The notes under the pieces were generated by a model that was given only the letters and a program-made list of their open reading frames with translations, was not told the origin of the DNA and made no database searches. From CAYRMV01 sp964425255 (GTDB taxonomy: Bacteria; Bacteroidota; Bacteroidia; Flavobacteriales_D; Crocinitomicaceae), in assembly GCA_964425255.1 (NCBI GenBank), contig CAYRMV010000143.1:1-8064 (forward strand): a stretch of DNA of 8,064 nucleotides, written 5' to 3'. How positions within the stretch are numbered: position 1 is the stretch's first letter; every line of letters begins with the position of its first letter. Positions 1 through 7,369 of the stretch are shown here, in pieces. The position numbers and the translations under genes are program-made.

Positions 1-275
1 CAACGGGAACATTGATGCGTGAACCGATTCAATCACAGCCTGTTTTTGCACAAGAATACAACCAAGAAAATGTAAATACTGCAATGATTGGTTACGAAGA
101 AATGAAGAATCCAATCAAACCAGTTACGGCAAAAATCAGCGAGATTATCAAACAAGATGTAGATTTCAGGACTTCCAAAGCAGCCAAAAAACGAGCAGGT
201 GGATTCTATTTGAAAATCGGTAAATTGGAAATTTCACGCAAAGTTTACGAAACAGAACGTGTGGCTGTGAAGTAA
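1..275 (+). CDS. 3' end of an unrecognised protein, truncated by the left edge
   Basis: The reading frame is open from the first bases (the codons before the TTG at 12 and ATG at 15 are also sense codons), so this is probably the C-terminal part of a longer protein rather than a small gene starting here. It ends with TAA at 273-275. The visible ~90 residues are soluble, with no membrane segment. They are mixed-charge and end in a basic stretch with the pattern KKRAGGFYLKIGKLEISRK, followed by a short tail. I do not recognise the family. The gene converges on the minus-strand operon, leaving a 48-base gap. Codon use and AT content resemble the rest of the window. The existence of a coding frame is fairly safe; the function is unknown. 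Confidence 0.6.
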   Translation, partial: TGTLMREPIQSQPVFAQEYNQENVNTAMIGYEEMKNPIKPVTAKISEIIKQDVDFRTSKAAKKRAGGFYLKIGKLEISRKVYETERVAVK

Positions 276-285
276 TACTAACGTT

Positions 286-310
286 TTAGATAGAAATCAA
301 TCTAATTTTT
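286..310 (+). terminator. Weak hairpin plus T-run after the left-edge gene
   Basis: TTAGAT at 286-291 pairs with ATCTAA at 300-305 across an 8-base loop, and five T residues follow at 306-310. The stem is only 6 bp and AT-rich, so it is a marginal Rho-independent terminator for the plus-strand gene ending at 275. On the minus strand the hairpin is not followed by a T-run, so it is unlikely to end the operon that converges here. Confidence 0.35.
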
Positions 311-323
311 AACCTATTCATTG

Positions 324-1655
324 CTAGATCACTCCCTTCGCTTTCAGTTCTAAATATTTGTTGATACTTGCTGTTGTTAGGTCTTCTGGTCGGGTTAAAA
401 TAGTTTGGATTCCATGTTGTTTCAATTCACTTGCAATGCGTGCCTTACGTAAGATCAATTGTTCGGCTATACTTGCTTCATACATCTCGTTTATGTGTTG
501 AACAGGTTGGTACGCTAATTCTTCAAGTGCGTTGTTTTGGAAAAAAACAACAACTAAAACATGCCGTTGACTGATTCGTTTCAAAATCGGAAGCGCTCTA
601 CGCATCGCGTATTCGCTTTCAAAATTGGTGTATAGCATTAAAAGGGATCGTGTCTTAACTGTCTTCCGAATGGATTCAAAAAGTAACTCAAAATTGGCTT
701 CTAAAAAATGTGTTTTTTGCCCGTAAAGCGAGTGAATAATACGGCGTAAATGTCCCGTAGATCGTTCAGCGGAAAGCTGTGTGCCCAATTTATCTGAAAA
801 CGTGATAAGTCCAGCTCGATCTCCTTTTTTCAAAGCAATATTAGAAAAAGCAAGGGTAGCGTTGACAGCATAATCGAGCATCGTCATTTCATCAAATTCA
901 GATTGCATGTTGCGACTTTTATCAACGATGGAGTAGATGGATTGCGACCGTTCTTCTTGGTATTGATTCACCATCAATTCATTGCGTTTACTCGTTGCTT
1001 TCCAGTTGATTGTTCGAATGTCGTCGCCTTGTGTATAGTTTTTTATTTGTTCAAATTCATTGTTGTGGCCAATGCGTCTTACTTTTTTTAGTCCTAAACT
1101 AGAAGTCTGAGAATGAAAGACATGCAATTCATATTTTTTCATTTGCAAAATAGAAGGATACACTTGCGTTATTTGTTGACTCGAAACAAGCCATTTTCGT
1201 TTTGCAAGATTTAAGGGGGAAGAAACAAAATACCAAATATCTCCAAAAACGTATTCTCCTCTGTTTTTGGGAACAAATGTGGATTCTTTGTCTATTTTTT
1301 CACCACTACCAATACGAATTTTCCATTTTTTTTCTCTCCATTGGAGAATTTCGGGATAGGAATCAAGTATTTCGGCATATAATTGAAAACGAGAACGATT
1401 TTTTACGCTTAGTAAAATTTTGTTTTCATCACCTAAATTGAGTAAACCCGCCACTTTTCGTTCTATTTCGAGAGGGTTTTTGAGGGAATAAAGTAGGAAT
1501 AAATCAATAAAGAATAAGCTGATAAAAGCAATGATTCCAATAAATCCAACCCAAATAAAGAAAGGCCAACTGAATGCAAGCACAAAAAGGAAGGCTAAAA
1601 CCGACCAAGCGACAAAGAAAAAACGAGTCAAATAAAGTGCTTTCCAACCTTTCAT
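324..1655 (-). CDS. DUF58 (vWA-like) membrane-anchored protein, partner of the MoxR ATPase
   Basis: This 443-residue protein is the last gene of the operon. Two hydrophobic segments at about residues 10-30 and 33-56 form an N-terminal hairpin anchor, and the rest is predicted cytoplasmic. The DUF58 signature is clear at residues 201-234, including the segment GDDIRTINWKATSKR (210-224). A vWA-like fold follows, starting at about residue 240. The usual DxSxS metal-site motif reads D245-K-S-R-N249, and the later strand that often ends in TD reads LYTNFE (341-346), so metal binding by a classical MIDAS is doubtful. The length is normal for the Bacteroidota family. The ATG at 1655-1653 lies 10 bases after the MoxR stop, consistent with cotranscription. 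DUF58 proteins commonly sit beside MoxR genes, and I infer that this is the ATPase's client or adaptor. The family is assigned with confidence; the cellular role is not known. Confidence 0.92.
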   Translation of the reverse strand: MKGWKALYLTRFFFVAWSVLAFLFVLAFSWPFFIWVGFIGIIAFISLFFIDLFLLYSLKNPLEIERKVAGLLNLGDENKILLSVKNRSRFQLYAEILDSYPEILQWREKKWKIRIGSGEKIDKESTFVPKNRGEYVFGDIWYFVSSPLNLAKRKWLVSSQQITQVYPSILQMKKYELHVFHSQTSSLGLKKVRRIGHNNEFEQIKNYTQGDDIRTINWKATSKRNELMVNQYQEERSQSIYSIVDKSRNMQSEFDEMTMLDYAVNATLAFSNIALKKGDRAGLITFSDKLGTQLSAERSTGHLRRIIHSLYGQKTHFLEANFELLFESIRKTVKTRSLLMLYTNFESEYAMRRALPILKRISQRHVLVVVFFQNNALEELAYQPVQHINEMYEASIAEQLILRKARIASELKQHGIQTILTRPEDLTTASINKYLELKAKGVI

Positions 1656-1665
1656 TGCCTAGAAT

Positions 1666-2715
1666 TTAACGTGGTACTTCGATTGTTTGAAGAATTTCAT
1701 GGATCACATCTTCCGGTGTTATTCCTTCCATTTCAGCTTCAGGCGTTAGAATGATTCGGTGATTGAGAACATGTTTTGAAACATATTGGATATCATCTGG
1801 AATAACAAAATTACGTCCTCGAATAGCCGCAATTGCTTTAGCCGCTTTTAACATCGAAAGAGATGCTCTCGGTGATCCACCTAGGAAAAGACGTCCGTGA
1901 TTGCGCGTTTTGTGTGTGATTGTTGCTATGTATCGAACCAATTGATCTTCAATCGTAACTTGCTCAATTAACGATTGCACTTTTTGAATTTCTTCGCGGG
2001 TAAAAACAGCATTGATTTCATCCAAATTGGGTGGTTGAATATTGTTTTTGTAACGATGTAAGATTTCCGTTTCTTGATCCAATTCGGGATAGTGAACCTT
2101 TATTTTAAACAGAAAGCGATCTAGTTGGGCTTCGGGTAAATTATATGTTCCTTCTTGCTCAACAGGATTCATAGTTGCAACCACTAAAAATGGAAACTCC
2201 ATCGGATAACGTGTTCCATCATACGTTATTTGTCTTTCTTCCATCACTTCAAAGAGTGCTGCTTGTGTTTTGGCAGGTGCTCGGTTGATTTCATCAATCA
2301 ACACGATATTGCTGAAAATGGGTCCTTTTTTGAAGTTGAACGATCCTGCTTGCATGTTGAAAACCGAAGTTCCAAGTACATCAGATGGCATTAAATCGGG
2401 TGTAAACTGAATACGCGAAAAATCAACATGCATTACTCGAGATAACACTTTGGAAGCGAGTGTTTTTGCAACACCAGGAACTCCTTCTAGTAAAACGTGA
2501 CCATTTGAAAAAACGCCACACATCAAGAGTTCAATTAAATAGTCTTGTCCAATGACAAATCGAGCCATTTCTTTTCGAACAGCGTCCATTTTCTCATTGA
2601 TCCACCCTAAGTCAGGACCAACCTGTTGCATCTGTTCAGGGTGAACAGAAGGAGTTTCCGTTTGATTTTCTTCCTGAAAATCGGGTGCAGTTAATTCGTT
2701 GTTTTCTTCGTTCAT
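1666..2715 (-). CDS. MoxR-family AAA+ ATPase
   Basis: A 349-residue soluble ATPase with all expected AAA+ elements. Walker A is GVPGVAKT (78-85), Walker B is IVLIDEINRA (137-146), sensor 1 is ATMNPVEQEGTYNLPEAQL (180-198), a likely arginine finger is R200 in LDRF, and sensor 2 is GGSPRAS (279-285, R283). The C-terminal lid helices follow. MoxR proteins form ATP-driven rings that act as chaperones or assembly factors, usually for vWA-containing partners encoded next door; here the DUF58 gene follows 10 bases downstream. About 35 residues ahead of the core are acidic and polar (NEENNE, EENQTE) and look disordered. The ATG start overlaps the stop of the DUF4350 gene in an ATGA arrangement, which supports this start and indicates coupled translation. 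No key residue is missing. The specific substrate is inferred, not shown. Confidence 0.95.
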   Translation of the reverse strand: MNEENNELTAPDFQEENQTETPSVHPEQMQQVGPDLGWINEKMDAVRKEMARFVIGQDYLIELLMCGVFSNGHVLLEGVPGVAKTLASKVLSRVMHVDFSRIQFTPDLMPSDVLGTSVFNMQAGSFNFKKGPIFSNIVLIDEINRAPAKTQAALFEVMEERQITYDGTRYPMEFPFLVVATMNPVEQEGTYNLPEAQLDRFLFKIKVHYPELDQETEILHRYKNNIQPPNLDEINAVFTREEIQKVQSLIEQVTIEDQLVRYIATITHKTRNHGRLFLGGSPRASLSMLKAAKAIAAIRGRNFVIPDDIQYVSKHVLNHRIILTPEAEMEGITPEDVIHEILQTIEVPR

Positions 2716-4487
2716 ACGTTCTGTTTTATTACAAATTTTTGAATCGAATCATGAAATTTTTTGTGGTCGAATGGACTCATCCACGTTTCATGAACCTGTA
2801 TTTTTCTATTGCTTTTTAGGTAAATTATGAAGGTTTTTTTATGTGGTTTTATTTGTAAAATGGTTGAAGGGTCTATCAGCAACACTTGCCCATACCATTG
2901 GTTTATTTTCCATTCTTTTTCAGATAGATCGAGGTATGGTCTGCTTAGCCAAAGAAAGGCCATTATCAGCAAAATCGAACCAATTGGCCATCCAATGATT
3001 CCAAATCCATTCGACATGGTAAGCAACAATGTTCCGATTAAAATCGAAAGAATACCAATTAATAATGCTAAGAATGGAAATAACAAAGCATACCTGATTT
3101 CCGTTTTTCTTTTTGAAATTCGCTTATTTACAGCCGAATGAATAATACCCGCTTCTTGGTAGAAAGAACGTTGATTTTTCGCGGCTTTTAGTAAATAAGC
3201 ATCCGTAATATTTTTTCCTTTTTTATCTTGAAACAAAGCGAATATTTCTTCCACTCTTTCTTTTGTCAAGGAAGATTTTTCACTGATTTTGTTGACAATA
3301 TCGGCACGATCTCCTTTGGAAATATCGATGTAGAAATGGCGATTGATCGTCGTTTTAAAATTACGATACATGAGTTCCAACATGCGATCTGGCGCTTTTT
3401 GTTTTTGATAAATTTGTTTAACTGTATCTGCAAATGCCAATGATTGATTTTGTTTTTTTTCGATGTAAGGTAAAACGGGGAAGTAGCGTTTTGATCCAAA
3501 AATAAAAAACAACAGAACGCCGATGATAGTTAAAATAAGAGCAATTAGCAAAGCTGTGTTTTTAAAGATAAAGTCCAACAACGAGTTTTTGTTTTCCAAA
3601 GGTTGGGAAGTCGGATTTTGCTTCGACATTTCTTCAGAAGAAACCGATGCAAGTTGCAACCACAACAATTCGTTGTCTTTCTCGATGTAACTTAAAAAGT
3701 TCTTGCTATATGCAAATCCATTTGGGTTTACTAGCTGATAATTTTTAAAAAAAGTTGGATTGACATGTATCAATACCATTCCTTGACCATAATCAAATCC
3801 GATGAAAATGGGGGTTTGATAGGCTTCTTGGTATACATAGTAATTAGATTCGTTTTGTGCTTCGTATTCATTGTATTCACTGAAATCCTCGCTTATTTCG
3901 AATTCATCTTCTTCATAATCCGTATTTTGATTCGTTTTAATTTGTTCATGCTCAATTAAGTAAATCCGTTCAGCAATCGTGTCCATTTGATACAAACTAC
4001 ATAGGTTGAAAGTATCCGAGTTATCGTCTTCGATAAAGGTACATTCATTGAATATCCAACCCAATGATTGATTTGTCAAAAAGCGATTTCTAAATTTAAA
4101 GTCGAATTCATTGGCAGAAACGATGAGTTGAGATCCTTTTTTTACCTTTCTAAAAAGATCATTCATTTCACTTTCTTTCAAGGAAAAATTTTCTCCAACA
4201 AACAAAAAAGTTTGGTTTTTATTTTTTAGATAGTCAGTTAAATTAGAATCAACAATAGAAACATTTTTGGTTGATTTTTTTGAAAGATCATAAAGTAGAC
4301 CGAGACCTTCTGGTTCTTTTGAATCGAGTTCGTATTGATAAGTCCAATCGTTTAATGTAAACTCCTTATTTGTGTTCTTCTGTTTATTTTTTTTCGCAAC
4401 TGGACGAGGCCAAAAAGCCAATCCAATTAGGATAAACAATAGCGCAATGCCCAACAGGATCCAAGTGATGAATTTATTTTTCTTCAT
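2712..4487 (-). CDS. DUF4350 membrane protein with a C-terminal two-helix and PH-like extension
   Basis: A 591-residue protein starting at the ATG at 4487-4485. A TTG at 4499 would add four residues, but the ATG directly precedes the KKNKF-hydrophobic anchor and is preferred. Order of parts: anchor helix (about 6-26); envelope-side DUF4350 domain (about 45-285) with the family-type opening DWTYQYELDSKEPEGLGLLY; an acidic and Tyr-rich insert (about 189-223); second helix (310-331); cytoplasmic helical region (332-465). Two further helices (466-491 and 494-514) then precede a beta-rich tail (about 520-591) containing WYGQVLLIDPSTI. DUF4350 proteins I know of usually end near the cytoplasmic helical region, so the last ~130 residues look like an in-frame fusion. 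DUF4350 is described as related to class I amidotransferase-like folds, but I see no catalytic Cys-His pattern. The start overlaps the DUF4129 gene by 14 bases and the end overlaps moxR by 4. The function is unknown; a role as a structural or sensing part of a membrane complex is inference. Confidence 0.85.
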   Translation of the reverse strand: MKKNKFITWILLGIALLFILIGLAFWPRPVAKKNKQKNTNKEFTLNDWTYQYELDSKEPEGLGLLYDLSKKSTKNVSIVDSNLTDYLKNKNQTFLFVGENFSLKESEMNDLFRKVKKGSQLIVSANEFDFKFRNRFLTNQSLGWIFNECTFIEDDNSDTFNLCSLYQMDTIAERIYLIEHEQIKTNQNTDYEEDEFEISEDFSEYNEYEAQNESNYYVYQEAYQTPIFIGFDYGQGMVLIHVNPTFFKNYQLVNPNGFAYSKNFLSYIEKDNELLWLQLASVSSEEMSKQNPTSQPLENKNSLLDFIFKNTALLIALILTIIGVLLFFIFGSKRYFPVLPYIEKKQNQSLAFADTVKQIYQKQKAPDRMLELMYRNFKTTINRHFYIDISKGDRADIVNKISEKSSLTKERVEEIFALFQDKKGKNITDAYLLKAAKNQRSFYQEAGIIHSAVNKRISKRKTEIRYALLFPFLALLIGILSILIGTLLLTMSNGFGIIGWPIGSILLIMAFLWLSRPYLDLSEKEWKINQWYGQVLLIDPSTILQIKPHKKTFIIYLKSNRKIQVHETWMSPFDHKKFHDSIQKFVIKQNV

Positions 4488-5310
4488 TCGTAGACACAAG
4501 TTGTTGATAATATGCTTGGAGTTTTGGCTCTAATTCGTTGAATTGATCCGAACTAATGTTTGTTTTTCCGTACCAAATTTGTTCAAAGACGCGAACAATC
4601 CACGAAAATTCATCGTATCCATTTTTTCCAGAAAGCTGAAAACGATAATCTGTGTTGGTATATTCTTTTTTCCAATGAATTCGATTTAATCGGATATTTT
4701 CTCTCAAAATAAACGTAAAATAGATTCGAACGCATGCACGATAATCGTGTTGATTTTTGGCATCGAGTAAGCGCTTTTCAAGTTCCGATAATTCGACAGT
4801 TAAAGGATTCCAAGCTTCTTCTTCATTTTCAGAAACATATTCTTTTTTCTTAAACCAATCCGATCGAATGAGCATAATTAGTAACCAGATCACCAAAGCG
4901 GAAATAAGTGTGATAAGGAATATTTTTCCAAAAATAGGTGAAATCGAAAAAGTTGAAGAGCTTGTTTCGGGTTCATTAAAATCGTCTTGTTCTAGACTAA
5001 ACGGGCTGTTTCCTCCCTGTCTACGGCGGGAGCGCATGTTGGGAAGATTACGTTCTCTGTTTCTGTTAATGCGATCGTCTGAAAATGTTATGCCTTCGTT
5101 TTCATTGTTTTCATCGCTATAGATTGATTTTTCGTTTTGGCTAAACGGATCGGATTTTAATTCAGGTGATGGACCTTGGTATCCGTTTTCGGGTCCGTAT
5201 TTCAGTTCACGTTGGTATTTTTCTAAAATAGGATCTTTCTGACTCGAAACATTTCCGACCGTGAAGCAGCAAATCAAGCCCAGTAGGATGATATGTAAAC
5301 TATGCTTCAA
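4474..5310 (-). CDS. DUF4129-family membrane protein with signal peptide and periplasmic linker
   Basis: A 278-residue protein. A Sec-type signal (residues 1-23, likely cleaved after VSS) leads to a ~100-residue polar envelope-side segment that is acidic first and then Arg-rich (INRNRERNLPNMRSRRR, 81-97). A membrane helix follows at about 126-148, then a cytoplasmic DUF4129 domain (about 165-270). The hallmark pieces of that domain are DYRACVRIYF (189-198), WKKEYTNTDYRF (213-224) and RVFEQIWYGK (240-249). The only sensible start is a TTG at 5310-5308: a stop codon lies two codons upstream and the first in-frame ATG (residue 91) is past the signal peptide. The TTG lies inside the end of the SpoIIM-type gene (11-base overlap), so translation is probably coupled. 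DUF4129 genes recur beside MoxR and DUF58 genes and in transglutaminase-like proteins; the biochemical role is unknown. Confidence 0.87.
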   Translation of the reverse strand: MKHSLHIILLGLICCFTVGNVSSQKDPILEKYQRELKYGPENGYQGPSPELKSDPFSQNEKSIYSDENNENEGITFSDDRINRNRERNLPNMRSRRRQGGNSPFSLEQDDFNEPETSSSTFSISPIFGKIFLITLISALVIWLLIMLIRSDWFKKKEYVSENEEEAWNPLTVELSELEKRLLDAKNQHDYRACVRIYFTFILRENIRLNRIHWKKEYTNTDYRFQLSGKNGYDEFSWIVRVFEQIWYGKTNISSDQFNELEPKLQAYYQQLVSTNEEK

Positions 5311-7240
5311 AGTCTAATTTTGATTCCATGTTACGTTTGCGTTTTCCAAATTGCTCCAATTCATCTCGAAGACCAATACAAGTTTCTTTCTCTACTTCCT
5401 TCCATGTTTGTAAGTGCAAAGCGATGATAATAAGCGGAAAAATCAAAAATAAAAATCCGGAGTAAACCAACCAACGAACGACATTGTGCCAAAACATTCC
5501 GTTTCCGTTGATCGCATTGAAGACATTCATCACAAATTCAGATGTTAAATCCAGTAAATCACGCATGGAAGGTTCACCGTAATAGACGATGTCTTCTGAG
5601 TATTTCAAGGATTGGATGCTTCCAACATATGCAATTGGCTGCATAAAGAGTGTTGTAAGAGCAACGATGAATAAGATAATCAACATGCCATTCGCATAAC
5701 TTTTGACACTAAAATTCCATCCTGTTGAAAATACGACATCGGATTCTACTTGTACATTTGAAGTTGCAAAAGGAAGTAAATAGTACAAAGGAAGGATGAA
5801 AAAATACAACCACAAAAGGGACCATGGTAAAAAGGCTAGTGGAATTTGGATTAATAAAACGCCCATCCAAATTTTGAAATACCTTTGTTTGAGAAATGCT
5901 CTCCAAGAATAACTGGTGCCGAAATATGTTTTTTGAATTTGAAATACAATGTATGAACCAATCCACGCAAAAACCAACGACCAAACCGTAAAATTGATAA
6001 AATCAGCCCAATCTTTGTGACCGGAACCCAACATGAGTCTGTAGTTACCAATCCAATCATAATAGTAACGCACTTGCATGAAATCGGGTTTCATCAAATA
6101 ATTGATGATCCATGAAACACCCGAACCAAAACCAATTCCCAAAAAGACAACTTTACTCCAGGAAGCAAATGTTTGTCGGTAGATTCGAAATGTATCTGCT
6201 AAGAGTTCTAAGTTGGTTCTGATTTTGGGTAGAATTACTGGTTTTAAAGGTTTTTGAACAACAACGGGTTCTTGGTGAACGAGTTCAGGATATTTGCGAG
6301 CAATGTAAATCGGATAAACCACAAAATATAAAATCACAATTGTGAAAGAGCTCAAGATGAGCATCCATTTTGACCAATCAGGTAAACGTTGATAATTGTG
6401 TGTTACATAACTTTCTAAAAATCCAGCAATGATGATAAACGGAATCAAGCTCAACATGATTTTTAGACTGCGTTTAGTTGCTATTTGCATCGATTGTAGC
6501 CGCGTGTAGGATTGTGGAAAAAGCCAACCGTTTCCAAGTACAAAACCAGCGCCTGCAGAAAGGACGATGGCTGAAATTTCAAATGCGCCATGAATCCAAA
6601 TACCCAAAAAGGAAGTTAATAAAAGCCCTTTTTTGGCGAAAAAATACTGGAACGTACCCAACATGATTCCGTTTTGAAAAAGAATAATATGGGTTCCGAT
6701 AGTGAAAAATACACCCAGAATATATGCGAAAAATGCAACGCGTATGTTATTGGTCGTAATTCGAATAAACATGGAAAGTTGATCGGTGTCCTCGTAAATC
6801 TTAAGCGGATTACCCATACGAATATTCGCTTCTGTCTCAAGGACATACCCTTCCGTTAATATGTATTTTGGAAAATCGGGTACAAAATGGGTAGAAACAA
6901 TTCCAACCAAAGTCCAAAGAAGAAAAACACCTAAAGCAAAACCAAGACTTTTTCGTGAACGATAACTTTCTAGCGGAAGTGTAATTATCCAAGTGTGTAA
7001 TATGTTTTTGAATGTTTCACCTTTTTGGATGTGTAGCTGAGAATAAATTCGTTGTGCTAAGCTATTCAGATAAACGCGAACTGTTCTTTTTTCATAGAAA
7101 GTTTGCGCATAGCTTAAATCATCCGAAATATCTAAATAGAGTTCACTCAATTCTTCCGGATCACTTTGTTTGTTCTCCGAGAGGCGTTCAAATCGACGCC
7201 ATTTTTCCTTGTTTTGCTCTATGAAGGAGGTTTCTTTCAT
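5300..7240 (-). CDS. SpoIIM-family polytopic membrane protein with a second membrane half
   Basis: A 646-residue integral membrane protein. I chose the ATG at 7240-7238 because the conserved family N-terminus (MKETSFIEQNKEKW) begins there; an in-frame TTG at 7303 would add 21 residues without family character. Residues 1-95 are a cytoplasmic helical region (DLSYAQTFY, RTVRVYLNSLAQR). The SpoIIM-like core has helices near 99-119, 166-187, 206-234, 263-278 and 292-314. It contains the hallmark HGAFEISAIVLSAGAGFVLG (217-236), with H217 and E221. A Pro/Lys/Val-rich linker (about 320-340) leads to a second half (about 343-610) with five or six more helices that I cannot assign, and a charged C-terminal tail. 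SpoIIM is known for peptidoglycan remodelling during engulfment in spore formers; this organism shows no sign of sporulation, so the family name says little about function. It is the first gene of the operon and probably the membrane scaffold. Confidence 0.87.
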   Translation of the reverse strand: MKETSFIEQNKEKWRRFERLSENKQSDPEELSELYLDISDDLSYAQTFYEKRTVRVYLNSLAQRIYSQLHIQKGETFKNILHTWIITLPLESYRSRKSLGFALGVFLLWTLVGIVSTHFVPDFPKYILTEGYVLETEANIRMGNPLKIYEDTDQLSMFIRITTNNIRVAFFAYILGVFFTIGTHIILFQNGIMLGTFQYFFAKKGLLLTSFLGIWIHGAFEISAIVLSAGAGFVLGNGWLFPQSYTRLQSMQIATKRSLKIMLSLIPFIIIAGFLESYVTHNYQRLPDWSKWMLILSSFTIVILYFVVYPIYIARKYPELVHQEPVVVQKPLKPVILPKIRTNLELLADTFRIYRQTFASWSKVVFLGIGFGSGVSWIINYLMKPDFMQVRYYYDWIGNYRLMLGSGHKDWADFINFTVWSLVFAWIGSYIVFQIQKTYFGTSYSWRAFLKQRYFKIWMGVLLIQIPLAFLPWSLLWLYFFILPLYYLLPFATSNVQVESDVVFSTGWNFSVKSYANGMLIILFIVALTTLFMQPIAYVGSIQSLKYSEDIVYYGEPSMRDLLDLTSEFVMNVFNAINGNGMFWHNVVRWLVYSGFLFLIFPLIIIALHLQTWKEVEKETCIGLRDELEQFGKRKRNMESKLDFEA

Positions 7241-7333
7241 CTTCTTAGTGGTAAATATACCCAAGTTTTCGAATCCTACTCCAATCCGTTCAATTTTTTT
7301 CAAAGAGATACCTAGGAAAAAATATTTTTGTTA

Positions 7334-7351
7334 TATATACCATGGTAAATA
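7334..7351. promoter_or_regulatory. Candidate operator palindrome at the -33 position of the YceI promoter
   Basis: TACCATGGTA (7338-7347) is a perfect 10-base palindrome. It extends to an 18-base near-palindrome with one mismatched pair (7337/7348). Its centre is about 32 bases before the inferred start of transcription, where the -33 element would be expected. That position suits a repressor or an activator, but no regulator gene is present to support either choice. Confidence 0.35.
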
Positions 7352-7361
7352 AAATTTGTTT

Positions 7362-7369
7362 TATATTTG
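7362..7369 (+). promoter_or_regulatory. Bacteroidota -7 element for the YceI-family gene
   Basis: TATATTTG matches the Bacteroidota TAnnTTTG consensus exactly and lies 21 bases before the ATG at 7391. Transcription would start near 7375, leaving a leader of about 15 bases. No TTG or TTTG occurs at the usual distance (about 17-23 bases) upstream; that position is taken by the TACCATGGTA palindrome. The leader is A-rich with no Shine-Dalgarno sequence, as usual in this phylum. Confidence 0.6.

Noticed and set aside
2827..3141. 104-codon open frame on the plus strand opposite the DUF4350 tail
   Set aside because: Antisense to the real gene, with no recognisable domain and no promoter or start context.
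4757..5122. 121-codon open frame on the plus strand opposite the DUF4129 gene
   Set aside because: It lies entirely antisense to a well-supported gene and its translation has no family features. It is a shadow of the real frame.
5300..7240. Evidence of sporulation, because of the SpoIIM name
   Set aside because: SpoIIM-like membrane proteins are widespread in non-sporulating bacteria, and nothing else here belongs to a sporulation pathway.
7241..7303. N-terminal extension of the SpoIIM-type protein from the TTG at 7303
   Set aside because: The 21 added residues show no family character, while the family-like N-terminus begins exactly at the ATG at 7240.
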